A stretch of 51,499 nt of DNA from JAVBLY01 sp031553035 (GCA_031553035.1 JAVBLY010000007.1:1-51499); one strand, 5' to 3'. Positions 1 through 7,593 are shown, counted from the first letter of the stretch. Numbers and translations: made by a program. The notes: generated from the letters alone by a model not told the origin.

Positions 1-17
1 ATATCCTTATTAAAAAA

Positions 18-133
18 GCCGGTGACTACAGCAACGGGGTCACACCTGTTCCCATCTCGAACACAGTAGTTAAGCCCGTTTGCGCCGATGATACTTGGTG
101 GGTGACTGCCTGGAAAAGTAGGTCGTTGCCGGT
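18..133 (+). rRNA. rrf: 5S ribosomal RNA
   Basis: The sequence carries the 5S core CCCATCTCGAACACAGTAGT and the terminal helix: GCCGGTGAC near position 18 pairs with GTTGCCGG near 132. Length is about 116 nt, as expected. Flanking A-run (12-17) and T-run (133-139) extend the helix and probably act as the transcription terminator of the rRNA operon, whose 16S and 23S genes would lie before the window. Ends are approximate by one or two bases. Confidence 0.95.
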
Positions 134-196
134 TTTTTTAATTTGCAGGAAAGATAGTTTTCCTGGCTGTCGGTTTATTCAGGATCAAGGTATGAA

Positions 197-799
197 GTGT
201 TCAATTTAATTTACATAATACTTAATATAGTAATTGCGCTGGTCGTTTATATTATTGCCAGAATCATATATCTTAAAAAGAAAAATCGTAATACTTCAAA
301 AGTAAAATGGCTCAGAGAGCTGTTAATTGCAGGTTTAGTTGCATATACTGCTGCAATGACAGTGCTTTTGTTTTTTCATTTCAATGCGGGTCTTACTTTA
401 TTCACAGATAAGGGCTTCCTCAATCCAATCGAAAGACTTCAGGAAAACATAGGAATCAATTTTATTCCTTTTAAATCAATATCGGAATTTATTTCCCTGA
501 CCGACAGTCCTATTCTGATGATACGAAATGTTTTGGGAAACATAATTCTATTTGTACCCATAGGATTCTTAATGGGTTTACTGTGGGAAAAATGGAGTAA
601 ACCAAAGAATGTGCTTTTATTTTCGCTGCTGGTACCTATTGGGATAGAATTCATCCAGCTTTTTATTGGCAGAGCCGTGGATGTGGACGATGTGATTCTA
701 AATTTTGCAGGATTAATGACGGGATTCTTACTTGCTAAAGCATTTAATAATCTATTCTTAAGGTTTTCTTTAAAATACATATCCTGTGATAAGGTATAA
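197..799 (+). CDS. VanZ-family membrane protein (copy 1)
   Basis: A 200-residue integral membrane protein with about five hydrophobic segments (roughly residues 3-25, 40-63, 110-130, 138-158, 168-188). The VanZ-type signature is clear: INFIPFKSI near residue 90, NVLGNIILFVPIGF near 112-125, and GIEFIQLFIGRAVDVDDV before the last helix. VanZ-family proteins are named for low-level teicoplanin resistance, but most members are chromosomal with no known glycopeptide role. The start is GTG at 197, preceded by CAAGG at 186-190; an ATG at 192 hits a stop after five codons. It is followed nine bases later by a clear paralogue, so a tandem duplication is likely. No van resistance genes are nearby. Function in this organism is unknown. 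Confidence 0.85.
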   Translation: MFNLIYIILNIVIALVVYIIARIIYLKKKNRNTSKVKWLRELLIAGLVAYTAAMTVLLFFHFNAGLTLFTDKGFLNPIERLQENIGINFIPFKSISEFISLTDSPILMIRNVLGNIILFVPIGFLMGLLWEKWSKPKNVLLFSLLVPIGIEFIQLFIGRAVDVDDVILNFAGLMTGFLLAKAFNNLFLRFSLKYISCDKV

Positions 800-807
800 T
801 AAATTTC

Positions 808-1404
808 ATGTGGGAAATAGATGCGCTATTATTTTATATGATTTATTCTTTGCCGATCTATGTGGGGGTCAGGTTAATATATCTAAAACTTAAGTGCCGC
901 AAGATTCAGTTAAAAAAGAACTGGCTGAGAGAATTGATATTGGCTATGCTGGTAATTTATTCTTTTGGTCTTCTTATTATGCTTTTATCTCCTACCGGCA
1001 GAATTATGATGTGGTCGGATTTTTATTTTACTGATCCCATTGAAAGACTGACATACGGATATGGCTTTAATTTCATTCCGTTCAAAACTATTATGTCGTA
1101 CTCAATCGCTACACATAATTTGAATACTATTATAGTAAATATACTGGGCAATGTCTTAGTATTTATACCGATAGGATTTGGATTAACGATTTTATGGAAA
1201 AAATGGCAACGGTTGATAAATGTTTTACTAATTTCATTGCTACTACCGGTCACAATAGAGTTTATACAATCATTCATTGGAAGAAGTGTTGATATCGATG
1301 ATGTTATTTTGAATTTTACCGGGACGATGATAGGTTTTTTATTGGGGAAACTGTTTATTAAATTGTTTGCAGGATTTTATGAAAACTATATTGCTGTAGT
1401 GTAA
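808..1404 (+). CDS. VanZ-family membrane protein (copy 2)
   Basis: A 198-residue membrane protein that is a paralogue of the gene just upstream: both share the order FNFIPFKTI, NILGNVLVFIPIGFG, IEFIQSFIGRSVDIDDVILN and a final hydrophobic segment. About five membrane helices are expected. The gap to copy 1 is only eight bases, so the two are probably cotranscribed. The ribosome site is weak (GATAAGG about 13 bases before the ATG), suggesting translational coupling to copy 1. The N-terminal half has diverged more than the C-terminal VanZ core. Substrate or partner is unknown. Confidence 0.85.
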   Translation: MWEIDALLFYMIYSLPIYVGVRLIYLKLKCRKIQLKKNWLRELILAMLVIYSFGLLIMLLSPTGRIMMWSDFYFTDPIERLTYGYGFNFIPFKTIMSYSIATHNLNTIIVNILGNVLVFIPIGFGLTILWKKWQRLINVLLISLLLPVTIEFIQSFIGRSVDIDDVILNFTGTMIGFLLGKLFIKLFAGFYENYIAVV

Positions 1405-1428
1405 TCGGTTTGGTTGCATAATAAAGGA

Positions 1429-1457
1429 TAGACAAGATCATTTGTGGGATTTATAAT
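1429..1457 (+). promoter_or_regulatory. Sigma-A-type promoter for the SNF transporter gene
   Basis: TAGACA (1429-1434) and TATAAT (1452-1457) are separated by 17 bases, close to the consensus. Transcription would start near 1464, leaving about 30 bases of leader before the ATG at 1495. Confidence 0.5.
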
Positions 1458-1494
1458 AGGTATTGTCTGTTTTTTATTATTTTAGGAGGTTTTT

Positions 1495-2871
1495 ATGGCG
1501 GAGAGAGAGCAGCTGTCATCCCGTTTAGGATTTATTCTTTTATCGGCCGGATGCGCGATCGGATTAGGAAATATATGGAGATTTCCTTATATAACCGGCG
1601 AATACGGCGGTGCATTATTCGTAATTATTTATTTAGTTTTTCTTGTGATCATGGGGATTCCCATCATGACGATGGAGTTTTCTGTGGGAAGGGCGAGCCA
1701 GAGGAGCATTGCAACGGCATTTAATATTTTGGAGCCTAAAGGCACAAAATGGCATATATACAGCTGGTTCGGCATGGCCGGAAATTATCTCTTAATGATG
1801 TTCTATACGACCATAACCGGTTGGATATTATTTTATCTTGTATATATGGTAAAGGGCGATTTCGCTGGTCTTGGACCGTCGGAAATCGAAGGATTTTTCG
1901 GTGCACATGTAAGTTCTGCGACCTACTGTGTGGGAGGAATGGTAATAACGTGCCTGCTTGGATTTGGAATATGCGTTATGGGTCTGAAAAACGGTGTTGA
2001 GAGAATAACCAAGATAATGATGTCGTGTCTACTTGTTATCATGGTGCTTCTGGTAATAAGGGCAGTCACTTTGCCGGGAGCTGTGGAAGGTTTGAAATTC
2101 TATTTGATTCCTACATTGGATGGAGTCAGGGAGCATGGTCTCTGGGAAGTAGTATTTGCTGCCATGGGACAGTCATTTTTTACTCTGAGTCTTGGAATCG
2201 GCAGTATGACCATATTCGGCAGTTATCTGAAAAAGGAACATAGCCTTACAGGAGAAAGTATCAATGTTGTCGCATTGGACACGTTTGTAGCTATAACAGC
2301 AGGATTGATAATCTTCCCCGCATGTTTTGCATTTGGCGTAAATCCGGGAAGCGGGCCGTCGCTTATATTTGTGACGTTACCGAATATTTTTGTGGAAATG
2401 CCGTTAGGCAGATTATGGGGGACTCTGTTCTTCATATTCTTGTCATTTGCCGCACTATCCACTGTAGTTGCAGTATTCGAAAATATCATCGCATTTTCAA
2501 TGGATAAGCTTAGCTGGTCCAGAAAAAAATCCACAGGAGTCAATTTGATAGCATTGCTTGTGTTATCATTACCCTGCGCTTTAGGTTTTAATGTCTGGAG
2601 CGGCATTCAGCCAATGGGCGAGGGGACAGGCTTTCTTGATCTTGAGGACTTTATCGTTTCAAATAACCTGCTGCCAATAGGATCCATGGTGTTCCTTCTT
2701 TTCTGTATGACTAAGAAAGGGTGGGGATGGCAGAACTTCCTTGCTGAAGTCAACAGCGGAAAAGGAATGGGTTTTCCCGAGGTGATTAAACCTTATTTGA
2801 AATTTGTGCTTCCGATAATCGTTTTGATAGTATTTGTATTCGGTTATATCAATATGTTTTTCTCAGGTTAA
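1495..2871 (+). CDS. Sodium-dependent transporter, SNF (neurotransmitter:sodium symporter) family
   Basis: A 458-residue polytopic membrane protein of the SNF/NSS family, the LeuT fold. The diagnostic start of helix 1, SAGCAIGLGNIWRFPY, lies at about residues 17-32 and holds the unwound Na+ and substrate site; further family segments are GGALFVIIYL and the GQSFFTLSLGIG block near residues 225-236. Length fits the short bacterial members, with 11 to 12 helices. Such proteins import amino acids or related small solutes with Na+; the substrate cannot be read from the sequence. AGGAGG (about 1484-1489) precedes the ATG at good spacing. The gene has its own promoter and is followed 38 bases later by a PstS-like lipoprotein gene that may share its transcript. 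Confidence 0.9.
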   Translation: MAEREQLSSRLGFILLSAGCAIGLGNIWRFPYITGEYGGALFVIIYLVFLVIMGIPIMTMEFSVGRASQRSIATAFNILEPKGTKWHIYSWFGMAGNYLLMMFYTTITGWILFYLVYMVKGDFAGLGPSEIEGFFGAHVSSATYCVGGMVITCLLGFGICVMGLKNGVERITKIMMSCLLVIMVLLVIRAVTLPGAVEGLKFYLIPTLDGVREHGLWEVVFAAMGQSFFTLSLGIGSMTIFGSYLKKEHSLTGESINVVALDTFVAITAGLIIFPACFAFGVNPGSGPSLIFVTLPNIFVEMPLGRLWGTLFFIFLSFAALSTVVAVFENIIAFSMDKLSWSRKKSTGVNLIALLVLSLPCALGFNVWSGIQPMGEGTGFLDLEDFIVSNNLLPIGSMVFLLFCMTKKGWGWQNFLAEVNSGKGMGFPEVIKPYLKFVLPIIVLIVFVFGYINMFFSG

Positions 2872-2909
2872 GAGCATTGCACCTGAATCAATTTATTGAG
2901 GTTTGCAAA

Positions 2910-3854
2910 ATGAAGAAAACAATATCCATAATGATACTGATTTTGGTTTTATTCACAGGATGTTCTCTGATAGATGCAAAGATGACAAAAACTGCTGCAA
3001 AGTATGGCATCACAGATGAGAACTATCCGAAAATAGATGGCTCTACGTCGACATTGCCCATTGTTGAGACAATTTATACAAGCATGTTTGATGATGTTGG
3101 AAAAGTAAATGATTTTCCTTCAGCTCCTTCAAAGACATATCCTTCTTATGAAAAGCTGATCGATGGCAGTGTGGATATCATAATCGTTCCCACGGCCTCA
3201 AAAGGTATAAAAGATCTTACTGAGAGTAAAGGCGTAGAGTTGGAATATCATCCTATTGCCTCAGAAGCATTAATTTTTATAACCTCCAGCGAGAATACAG
3301 TGAAAGATATTACCGCCGACCAAATAAAAGATATCTATATCAACTTAGGGATAAAAAACTGGAATGAGCTGGGTGGTGAGGATGGCAGGCTTACACCACT
3401 GGCCCGAAATGAGGACAGCGGCAGCCAGGCTCAAATGAACAATATGGTTCTAAAAGGCGATAAAATGAACGAAACTATCGTTGAGAATTATGTAGAATTA
3501 GACATGGACGGTATGCTTTTCCAAGCTGCAGGTTATCAGAACGGCGGAGATTTTGAAAATTCTCACCCTACAAAGAATTATGCAATCGGCTACACTATGT
3601 ATAAATTTCTGCAAATGCAAGATGATATGACTGGTATTGGAGATCGATTGAATATTTTAAGTATTGACGGGATTGAAGCTAATAGGCAAAGTATTGCCAG
3701 TGGTAAATATCCGTTTACAGATGCGTATTATGCTGTTATCAGGAAAGATTTACCTGAGGATCATACCGCCCGTTCAATAATTGCCTGGCTTGAAAGCGAG
3801 AAGGGCAAAGAAAAACTTAAAGAGAATGGATATATCATTAAAAATACTAATTAA
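2910..3854 (+). CDS. PstS-like substrate-binding lipoprotein (solitary)
   Basis: A 314-residue lipoprotein. Starting at the ATG at 2910 (TGAGG eight bases upstream), it has a short Lys-rich start, a hydrophobic stretch and a lipobox LFTGC with Cys18 as the expected lipidation site. An in-frame ATG at 2877 would bury the signal peptide and lacks a ribosome site, so I reject it. The mature part has the PstS-type ligand motifs DGSTSTLPI (about residues 44-52), WNELGG and ARNEDSGSQ, typical of periplasmic-binding-protein type 2 phosphate binders. No pstCAB permease or ATPase genes are nearby, so the ligand (phosphate or another oxyanion) and partner are open. It lies directly before tRNA-Glu. Confidence 0.8.
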   Translation: MKKTISIMILILVLFTGCSLIDAKMTKTAAKYGITDENYPKIDGSTSTLPIVETIYTSMFDDVGKVNDFPSAPSKTYPSYEKLIDGSVDIIIVPTASKGIKDLTESKGVELEYHPIASEALIFITSSENTVKDITADQIKDIYINLGIKNWNELGGEDGRLTPLARNEDSGSQAQMNNMVLKGDKMNETIVENYVELDMDGMLFQAAGYQNGGDFENSHPTKNYAIGYTMYKFLQMQDDMTGIGDRLNILSIDGIEANRQSIASGKYPFTDAYYAVIRKDLPEDHTARSIIAWLESEKGKEKLKENGYIIKNTN

Positions 3855-3890
3855 TTAAATGTTTTCTATTGGAAAATATTTAATTAATTA
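3848..3890 (+). terminator. AT-rich 13-bp inverted repeat at the end of the lipoprotein gene
   Basis: TAATTAATTAAAT (3848-3860) is perfectly repeated in inverse at 3878-3890 with a 17-base loop. It spans the stop codon and could act as a weak bidirectional terminator. It also overlaps the spacer of the tRNA promoter, so it may instead be a regulatory or accidental palindrome. Confidence 0.35.
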
Positions 3891-3897
3891 GTATAAT
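3869..3897 (+). promoter_or_regulatory. Promoter of tRNA-Glu
   Basis: TTGGAA (3869-3874), 17-base spacer, perfect TATAAT (3892-3897). Initiation would fall at about 3904, five bases before the tRNA. The integrated element sits downstream, so it leaves tRNA expression intact. Confidence 0.65.
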
Positions 3898-3908
3898 GTA
3901 TAAGACTC

Positions 3909-3983
3909 GCCCCGTTGGTCAAGAGGTTAAGACATCGCCCTCTCACGGCGGAATCAGGGGTTCGATTCCCCTACGGGGTACCA
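3909..3983 (+). tRNA. tRNA-Glu (anticodon CTC)
   Basis: Complete cloverleaf: acceptor GCCCCGT (3909-3915) pairs with ACGGGGT (3973-3979), the anticodon loop is CTCTCAC with anticodon CTC, the T-arm contains GGTTCGATTCCCC, and CCA is encoded (3981-3983). Its 3' half (3936-3983) is repeated perfectly at 16911-16958, so the gene is the integration target of the 13-kb element, which regenerates an intact tRNA on the left. Confidence 0.95.
3936..3983 (+). repeat. attL core: 48-bp tRNA-Glu 3' end
   Basis: From the anticodon stem to the encoded CCA, identical over 48 bp to 16911-16958. The match stops on the left at a T/C difference (3935 against 16910) and on the right after CCA. This is the expected crossover region of a tRNA-targeting integrase. 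Confidence 0.92.
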
Positions 3984-3987
3984 CGTA

Positions 3988-4022
3988 AAAAGCCTTGCAA
4001 TTTCAACGTTTGCAGGGCTTTT
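3988..4022 (+). terminator. Terminator downstream of tRNA-Glu, element side
   Basis: AAAAGCCTTGCAA and TTGCAGGGCTTTT form a stem with one G-T pair and a short loop, ending in a T-run. It is carried by the element and replaces the original tRNA terminator, which now lies beyond the right border (16959-16994). Confidence 0.7.
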
Positions 4023-4123
4023 ATAGTGTGGTAATATATGGTTATATTGGTAAATATTAGGGTCAAAAAAGGTCGATTTGGACTATCAATATGGATAAAA
4101 ATAAAATTTATCCGTTTTTGGTT

Positions 4124-5212
4124 TTACTCATTGTTAGCAGCCAAAAGCTTTCCTGTTTTCTTTAATCGTTCATCCGTCATATGGATATAGTATTTTTCGG
4201 TAACTTTTACGCTCGTATGCCCCATGAGATCTTTTAGGTCAATAACATCCACGTTTTTGGTGATACAATCCGTTGCGAACGTATGGCGATAACAATACGG
4301 CACAAGATCATCAGCGATAGGATAGGGTGGTATGAGTTGGCTACGATAAACCTTGCACCCGGCATTAATTTGCATTTCTCGTTTAAAGTTTCCCCACATA
4401 GTACCCATATTATTATTATTTAACGGTCGCCCTTCCTTGGATAAGAATACGAAATCGAAAGGCTTTTTACCTTTGAAGTATTGAATAAGCTGTTCGGGTA
4501 TATGGTCAATAGGTATAGTCCTTACCCCATATTCGCCTTTAGTAGAGCCAATGTTGCCGTCACGCTTTAATGCCTGTTCGATTAATATGGTTCGGTTCTT
4601 TAAATCTATATGTCTGCCCATTAATGCAGCCGTTTCTTGTGGGCGTAAACCACAATTAAGCATTGTTAGTATCCATGCCCCCGCATAATGTGTTTCAGCC
4701 GTTAAAAGCGTTATTTCACGCTCGTATGGCGTTATAGCACGGCGTATTCCATCTGGTTGATGTTGTGGAAGTTCGAGCCGTTTCATATTTGGCATTTTAT
4801 AGATAACATCATCATCTAATGCGGTTTCAAGTATTTGTGTTAATGTCTGTTTAATCTTCCTGCAACGATCTGCAGAATAGCCTTGCAGAGAGTTCATTAC
4901 ATTTTGTAAATCTGTGCGTCTTATATCCTTCATACGATAATGACCAATGACAGGATTAATATTCTTTTCTATCCGCCTTTTAATATCATCTCTGGTCACG
5001 TCTGATACGCCATGTTTATATGTCGTTAGCCATTCGGCCGCATAATCACTGAAAAGTGTATCAGGAGTTTTTACGCTTGCAGACTTACCCCTTTTGAGTT
5101 TGGCGAGTTTGATAACCTTTTTTTCTAACGCCTCTTCAAGAGTTTTCCCATATGTCTTATAAGGTTTGCCCTCATAAGTAAAATGGATTATTTCATAATC
5201 GTATTTATTCAT
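4124..5212 (-). CDS. int: Tyrosine recombinase (phage integrase)
   Basis: A 362-residue tyrosine integrase that would recombine the element's attP with the tRNA-Glu site. N-terminal residues 1-45 resemble an arm-binding domain, about 52-140 a SAM-like core-binding domain, and 160-362 the catalytic domain. Visible active-site residues are Arg190 (NCGLRPQE), Lys225 (STKGE), Arg309 (CYRHTFAT), His332 (MGHTS) and Tyr341 or Tyr342 (TEKYYIH). The usual first His of box II is Tyr306. I start at the ATG at 5212, preceded by GGAGG eight bases upstream and overlapping the previous gene by eight bases; the longer frame to 5347 is an overlap artefact. Its position next to the tRNA is typical. Confidence 0.93.
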   Translation of the reverse strand: MNKYDYEIIHFTYEGKPYKTYGKTLEEALEKKVIKLAKLKRGKSASVKTPDTLFSDYAAEWLTTYKHGVSDVTRDDIKRRIEKNINPVIGHYRMKDIRRTDLQNVMNSLQGYSADRCRKIKQTLTQILETALDDDVIYKMPNMKRLELPQHQPDGIRRAITPYEREITLLTAETHYAGAWILTMLNCGLRPQETAALMGRHIDLKNRTILIEQALKRDGNIGSTKGEYGVRTIPIDHIPEQLIQYFKGKKPFDFVFLSKEGRPLNNNNMGTMWGNFKREMQINAGCKVYRSQLIPPYPIADDLVPYCYRHTFATDCITKNVDVIDLKDLMGHTSVKVTEKYYIHMTDERLKKTGKLLAANNE

Positions 5213-5456
5213 GGATTGGGCCTCCAATAATGTTTTGTGCATAGCCAGGCACTCTTGTTTCGTTCCACCATTCAGCCACCGATTCGCATTCAAAGCGATA
5301 TCCTTTGCCTCTCCCTCTTCCGTGGCGTGTATGAGCGATACGATCAAAGCACTTATTACGAGGTGACACTCCGAACTCTTGGCACACTTGCTGCTTTGTC
5401 ATTCCTTTTAATCCGTATTTATCTTCAAGAGCCTTTGTTAATTGAGATGTAGTCAT
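5205..5456 (-). CDS. Small basic protein, probable DNA-binding, coupled to int
   Basis: An 83-residue protein rich in Arg and Lys in its middle (TRHGRGRGKGYRF). The layout of an N-terminal helical part (MTTSQLTKALEDKYG), a helix-turn-helix-like KQQVCQEFGVSPRN stretch and a wing-like GKGYRFECESVAEW stretch resembles the small HTH genes at 5461 and 7770. AGAGAGG lies eight bases before the ATG. The stop overlaps the int start by eight bases, so translation is probably coupled. A role in excision or int control is likely by position but not shown; I do not recognise a named family. Confidence 0.7.
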   Translation of the reverse strand: MTTSQLTKALEDKYGLKGMTKQQVCQEFGVSPRNKCFDRIAHTRHGRGRGKGYRFECESVAEWWNETRVPGYAQNIIGGPIHE

Positions 5457-5460
5457 TTTT

Positions 5461-5670
5461 TTAACCTCTCTTTCGGTTAGCTATAATCCGATCAGCTATA
5501 TCTCCAATGAAGTATTTCTGCTGCCGCCCGTGATCCCATGTGTCGAGACATTCGAGGAATTTCTCAATTGTCCGGCTATCCATCTTGAAATATATGGTCA
5601 GCTGATGCATATTCGGAAATGCTGTGCCAGTCTCTTTTCTAATGTCGTTTGCTATTTCAGATTTTGTCAT
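5461..5670 (-). CDS. Small HTH DNA-binding protein, paralogue of the gene at 7770
   Basis: A 69-residue protein beginning MTKSEIANDIRKETG, with a wing-like GRQQKYFIGDIADRI stretch. It matches the gene at 7770-7976 in its start (MTKSEI), spacing and YFIGDIAD/YLISDVAD block, so the two are paralogues transcribed in opposite directions from the switch. The start at 5670 is chosen because AAAGGAG lies eight bases upstream; the upstream in-frame ATG has none. It could be an accessory excision or replication-control protein. Exact function is unknown. Confidence 0.72.
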   Translation of the reverse strand: MTKSEIANDIRKETGTAFPNMHQLTIYFKMDSRTIEKFLECLDTWDHGRQQKYFIGDIADRIIANRKRG

Positions 5671-5675
5671 ATTAA

Positions 5676-5870
5676 TCACTCCTTTTCTGTTGGATTTATT
5701 CCTATTTCTTTTTCTCTCAGCCACTCATCAATAGTGGTTTTTCTAAACACAACACGATCCCCAATTTTTATATAAGGTATCTTATTTTCTCGTGCTAGTT
5801 TGTAGATCAAGCCTTTACTGACTTGTATCTTCTCGGCTAGCTCTTTGGCTGTGTATGTTATGTTGTCCAT
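5676..5870 (-). CDS. xis: Excisionase-family HTH protein
   Basis: A 64-residue protein with the MerR-like winged HTH of the excisionase (HTH_17) family: YTAKELAEKIQVSKGLIYKLARE followed by the hallmark IPYIKIGDRVVFRKTTIDEWL. Such proteins bend att DNA and steer integrase toward excision, or act as small regulators. AAAGGAAG lies six to eight bases before the ATG. It is separated from the next gene by five bases in a leftward operon that ends with int, the normal place for xis. Confidence 0.82.
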   Translation of the reverse strand: MDNITYTAKELAEKIQVSKGLIYKLARENKIPYIKIGDRVVFRKTTIDEWLREKEIGINPTEKE

Positions 5871-5987
5871 ATCGCTCTTCCTTTCAATCTTTGATTAATT
5901 CTGAAATCTCTCCAGTTTTGGGGAGATGTTTACATGCTTGGTCGTTAAAAACTTTACACCCTCGAAACCCCAAAGGGCAGGGAGGCA

Positions 5988-6452
5988 TTAAAGCCTCTCC
6001 AGTTCCATTTCATACTTTTTATCAAGTATTGCTATTGTATCATTTACATAACTAGGGATCTGCCCTAGCTTTTCCCATTCCGTACGATAACGCTTTGATT
6101 CTTCCATAACGTATGCTAAAGAATCAGGAGCTTTAATATTTAATTTATCAAATGACTTCCATAGAATCGAATATTCTTTTTTAGGCAGAGATGCAAGGTA
6201 TTCAATATGATCAGTCGCATCAATCCCTAAACGTACTTGGTTGCCTTCAAATTCAACTTCATTGACGGCACATATTAGATGATAGTATGGACGATACATT
6301 ATTTTGGACATTTTACTAATAGACTTTAAGAATTCCATTTCATCTTCATTTTGTGGTATACTATTGTCAGTCACAGGGCTTTGCTCTGTTGCGTTGGCTG
6401 CTTCTATGATTTTGCGATCGGTTGCAGCCTTTTTAATTTCATTAGTGTTCAT
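5988..6452 (-). CDS. Hypothetical element protein
   Basis: A 154-residue soluble, acidic and helical protein. Residues 1-38 are low complexity and polar; the rest contains SISKMSKIMYRPYYHLICAV and a C-terminal helical stretch ending EMELERL. I recognise no family. AAAGGAG lies nine bases before the ATG. It lies between the repressor side and the xis/int genes and could be expressed with them. A short hairpin (GAGGC, six-base loop, GCCTC, 5982-5997) overlaps the stop. Confidence 0.7.
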   Translation of the reverse strand: MNTNEIKKAATDRKIIEAANATEQSPVTDNSIPQNEDEMEFLKSISKMSKIMYRPYYHLICAVNEVEFEGNQVRLGIDATDHIEYLASLPKKEYSILWKSFDKLNIKAPDSLAYVMEESKRYRTEWEKLGQIPSYVNDTIAILDKKYEMELERL

Positions 6453-6507
6453 TTTTCACTTCTCCTTTATATTCTTATAAAAATTATTAACCAGTTTTGG
6501 TATATCC

Positions 6508-6648
6508 TTAATCCGGGATTAACCCCCAATGTCTTGCTACGTCCTTGACATAAAAGGTCCTGTATTCATACTCTACAGTTCCGTCTGCGTGGAATATTGC
6601 CGAGATCGGCAATGTGATTGTTTCTTTATTGCTTTTACTAGATAACAT
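6508..6648 (-). CDS. 46-residue small protein
   Basis: A short frame encoding 46 residues, from MLSSKSNKETITL to ARHWGLIPD. A very strong site GGAAAGGAG lies eight bases before the ATG, which is the main reason to call it. Its ISAIFHADGTVEYEYR stretch resembles the GIVYTHKADGTVEKA tail of the repressor encoded next to it, so both may share a small beta-hairpin module. Function unknown; it could be an antirepressor or repressor partner. Confidence 0.6.
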   Translation of the reverse strand: MLSSKSNKETITLPISAIFHADGTVEYEYRTFYVKDVARHWGLIPD

Positions 6649-6735
6649 TTTTTATTCTCCTTTCCAATTATTACTCACTATTTCGTATAGTAGATTTTCC
6701 TCCCTCCATATTTATTTCAATCAGCTTATGCCGGA

Positions 6736-7458
6736 TTAATCGTTATCTTTTTTATCTTTCGCAGGGTTAATGGCTTTCTCCACTGTGCCATCAGCTTTGT
6801 GTGTGTATACTATTCCATTTCCTACTTGTTTTCTTGGACGGCTTAGAAAATCATCTATTTCATCCTTAGTATAACGACCATTGGATACATTCTTTTTTTC
6901 ATTATCGCTTATTTCCTCTATTAGATTATCAAGTGTTGACTTGGCTTTCGTTCTGATCATTTCATCATATGATAACTCTATAGTATCAATAATCTCGTCC
7001 ACACCAGAATTTATCGCACTCCCCTTTTTACTAAAGGTAGTTTTTGCGGAAACCTTACCACTGTACTTTGTCGCTGCTTCAATTTGTTTTAGTAGATGTA
7101 AAAATTGATTTCTGTATTCAACTAATAACTTATCAACTATTTCAAGGCAGCTAATCTCTTTCAACCTTAGTATCAACCCCTCATCTGTGTTTTGTACATT
7201 AGTCCTACCTACAAGGTAATCAGTAGTGACATCATAAAGATTAGCTATATCGATAAGAGCAGGGACTGTTGGCATAGTAACATTATTTTTCCATTGACTG
7301 ATTGCCTGTCTGGTCACACCGATTTTCTCTCCAAGAGTAGTCATTGAATACTCTTTGCCATCTTTTGCTTTAGTCTGAAGAAGGCTATTAAGCCGGTCTG
7401 AAAAATCTTGTCCATTATGTTTGTTATATGGTTTGTTCTTCTTTACTTTATTACTCAT
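6736..7458 (-). CDS. cI-like phage repressor (XRE-family HTH)
   Basis: A 240-residue regulator. Residues 19-85 form an XRE helix-turn-helix: LGEKIGVTRQAISQWKNN is the recognition part, followed by YDVTTDYLVGR. The remainder is helical and ends with FLSRPRKQVGNGIVYTHKADGTVE; no LexA-type Ser/Lys peptidase motif is seen, so control by RecA-stimulated self-cleavage is not supported and a satellite-type Stl repressor released by a helper protein is conceivable. GAGGTGAG precedes the ATG. It is transcribed away from the Cro-like gene across a 135-bp control region, the classic lysogeny arrangement. Confidence 0.85.
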   Translation of the reverse strand: MSNKVKKNKPYNKHNGQDFSDRLNSLLQTKAKDGKEYSMTTLGEKIGVTRQAISQWKNNVTMPTVPALIDIANLYDVTTDYLVGRTNVQNTDEGLILRLKEISCLEIVDKLLVEYRNQFLHLLKQIEAATKYSGKVSAKTTFSKKGSAINSGVDEIIDTIELSYDEMIRTKAKSTLDNLIEEISDNEKKNVSNGRYTKDEIDDFLSRPRKQVGNGIVYTHKADGTVEKAINPAKDKKDND

Positions 7459-7512
7459 CTCTCACCTCAACGTTAAAATCACTTTTATTTTCAATAAGAT
7501 AGTTAGAATTGC

Positions 7513-7542
7513 TTGCATGTTATGTTCTCTTTCCTCTATAAT
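7513..7542 (+). promoter_or_regulatory. Rightward element promoter (PR-like)
   Basis: TTGCAT (7513-7518), 18-base spacer, TATAAT (7537-7542). It would start at about 7550 and drive the Cro-like gene and the whole rightward block. Its -10 box lies within the palindrome CTATAATATAG (7536-7546), a candidate operator. Confidence 0.6.
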
Positions 7543-7566
7543 ATAGATGTAAGAAAGACTTGTCAA
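7538..7566 (-). promoter_or_regulatory. Leftward element promoter (PRM/PL-like) sharing its -10 with PR
   Basis: On the minus strand, perfect TTGACA (7566-7561), 17-base spacer, TATTAT (7543-7538). It would start at about 7530 and give the repressor transcript. Five of its six -10 bases are also -10 bases of the rightward promoter, so RNA polymerase cannot occupy both. Confidence 0.6.
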
Positions 7567-7593
7567 CAACAATATTGAAAAGAGGAGGATATT

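Noticed and set aside
197..1404. Vancomycin or teicoplanin resistance cluster
   Set aside because: VanZ-family proteins are common in Clostridia, and no vanHAX, vanRS or ligase genes are nearby.
5213..5347. Longer integrase start at 5347
   Set aside because: It overlaps the preceding gene in another frame and lacks a ribosome site, while the ATG at 5212 has GGAGG at good spacing.
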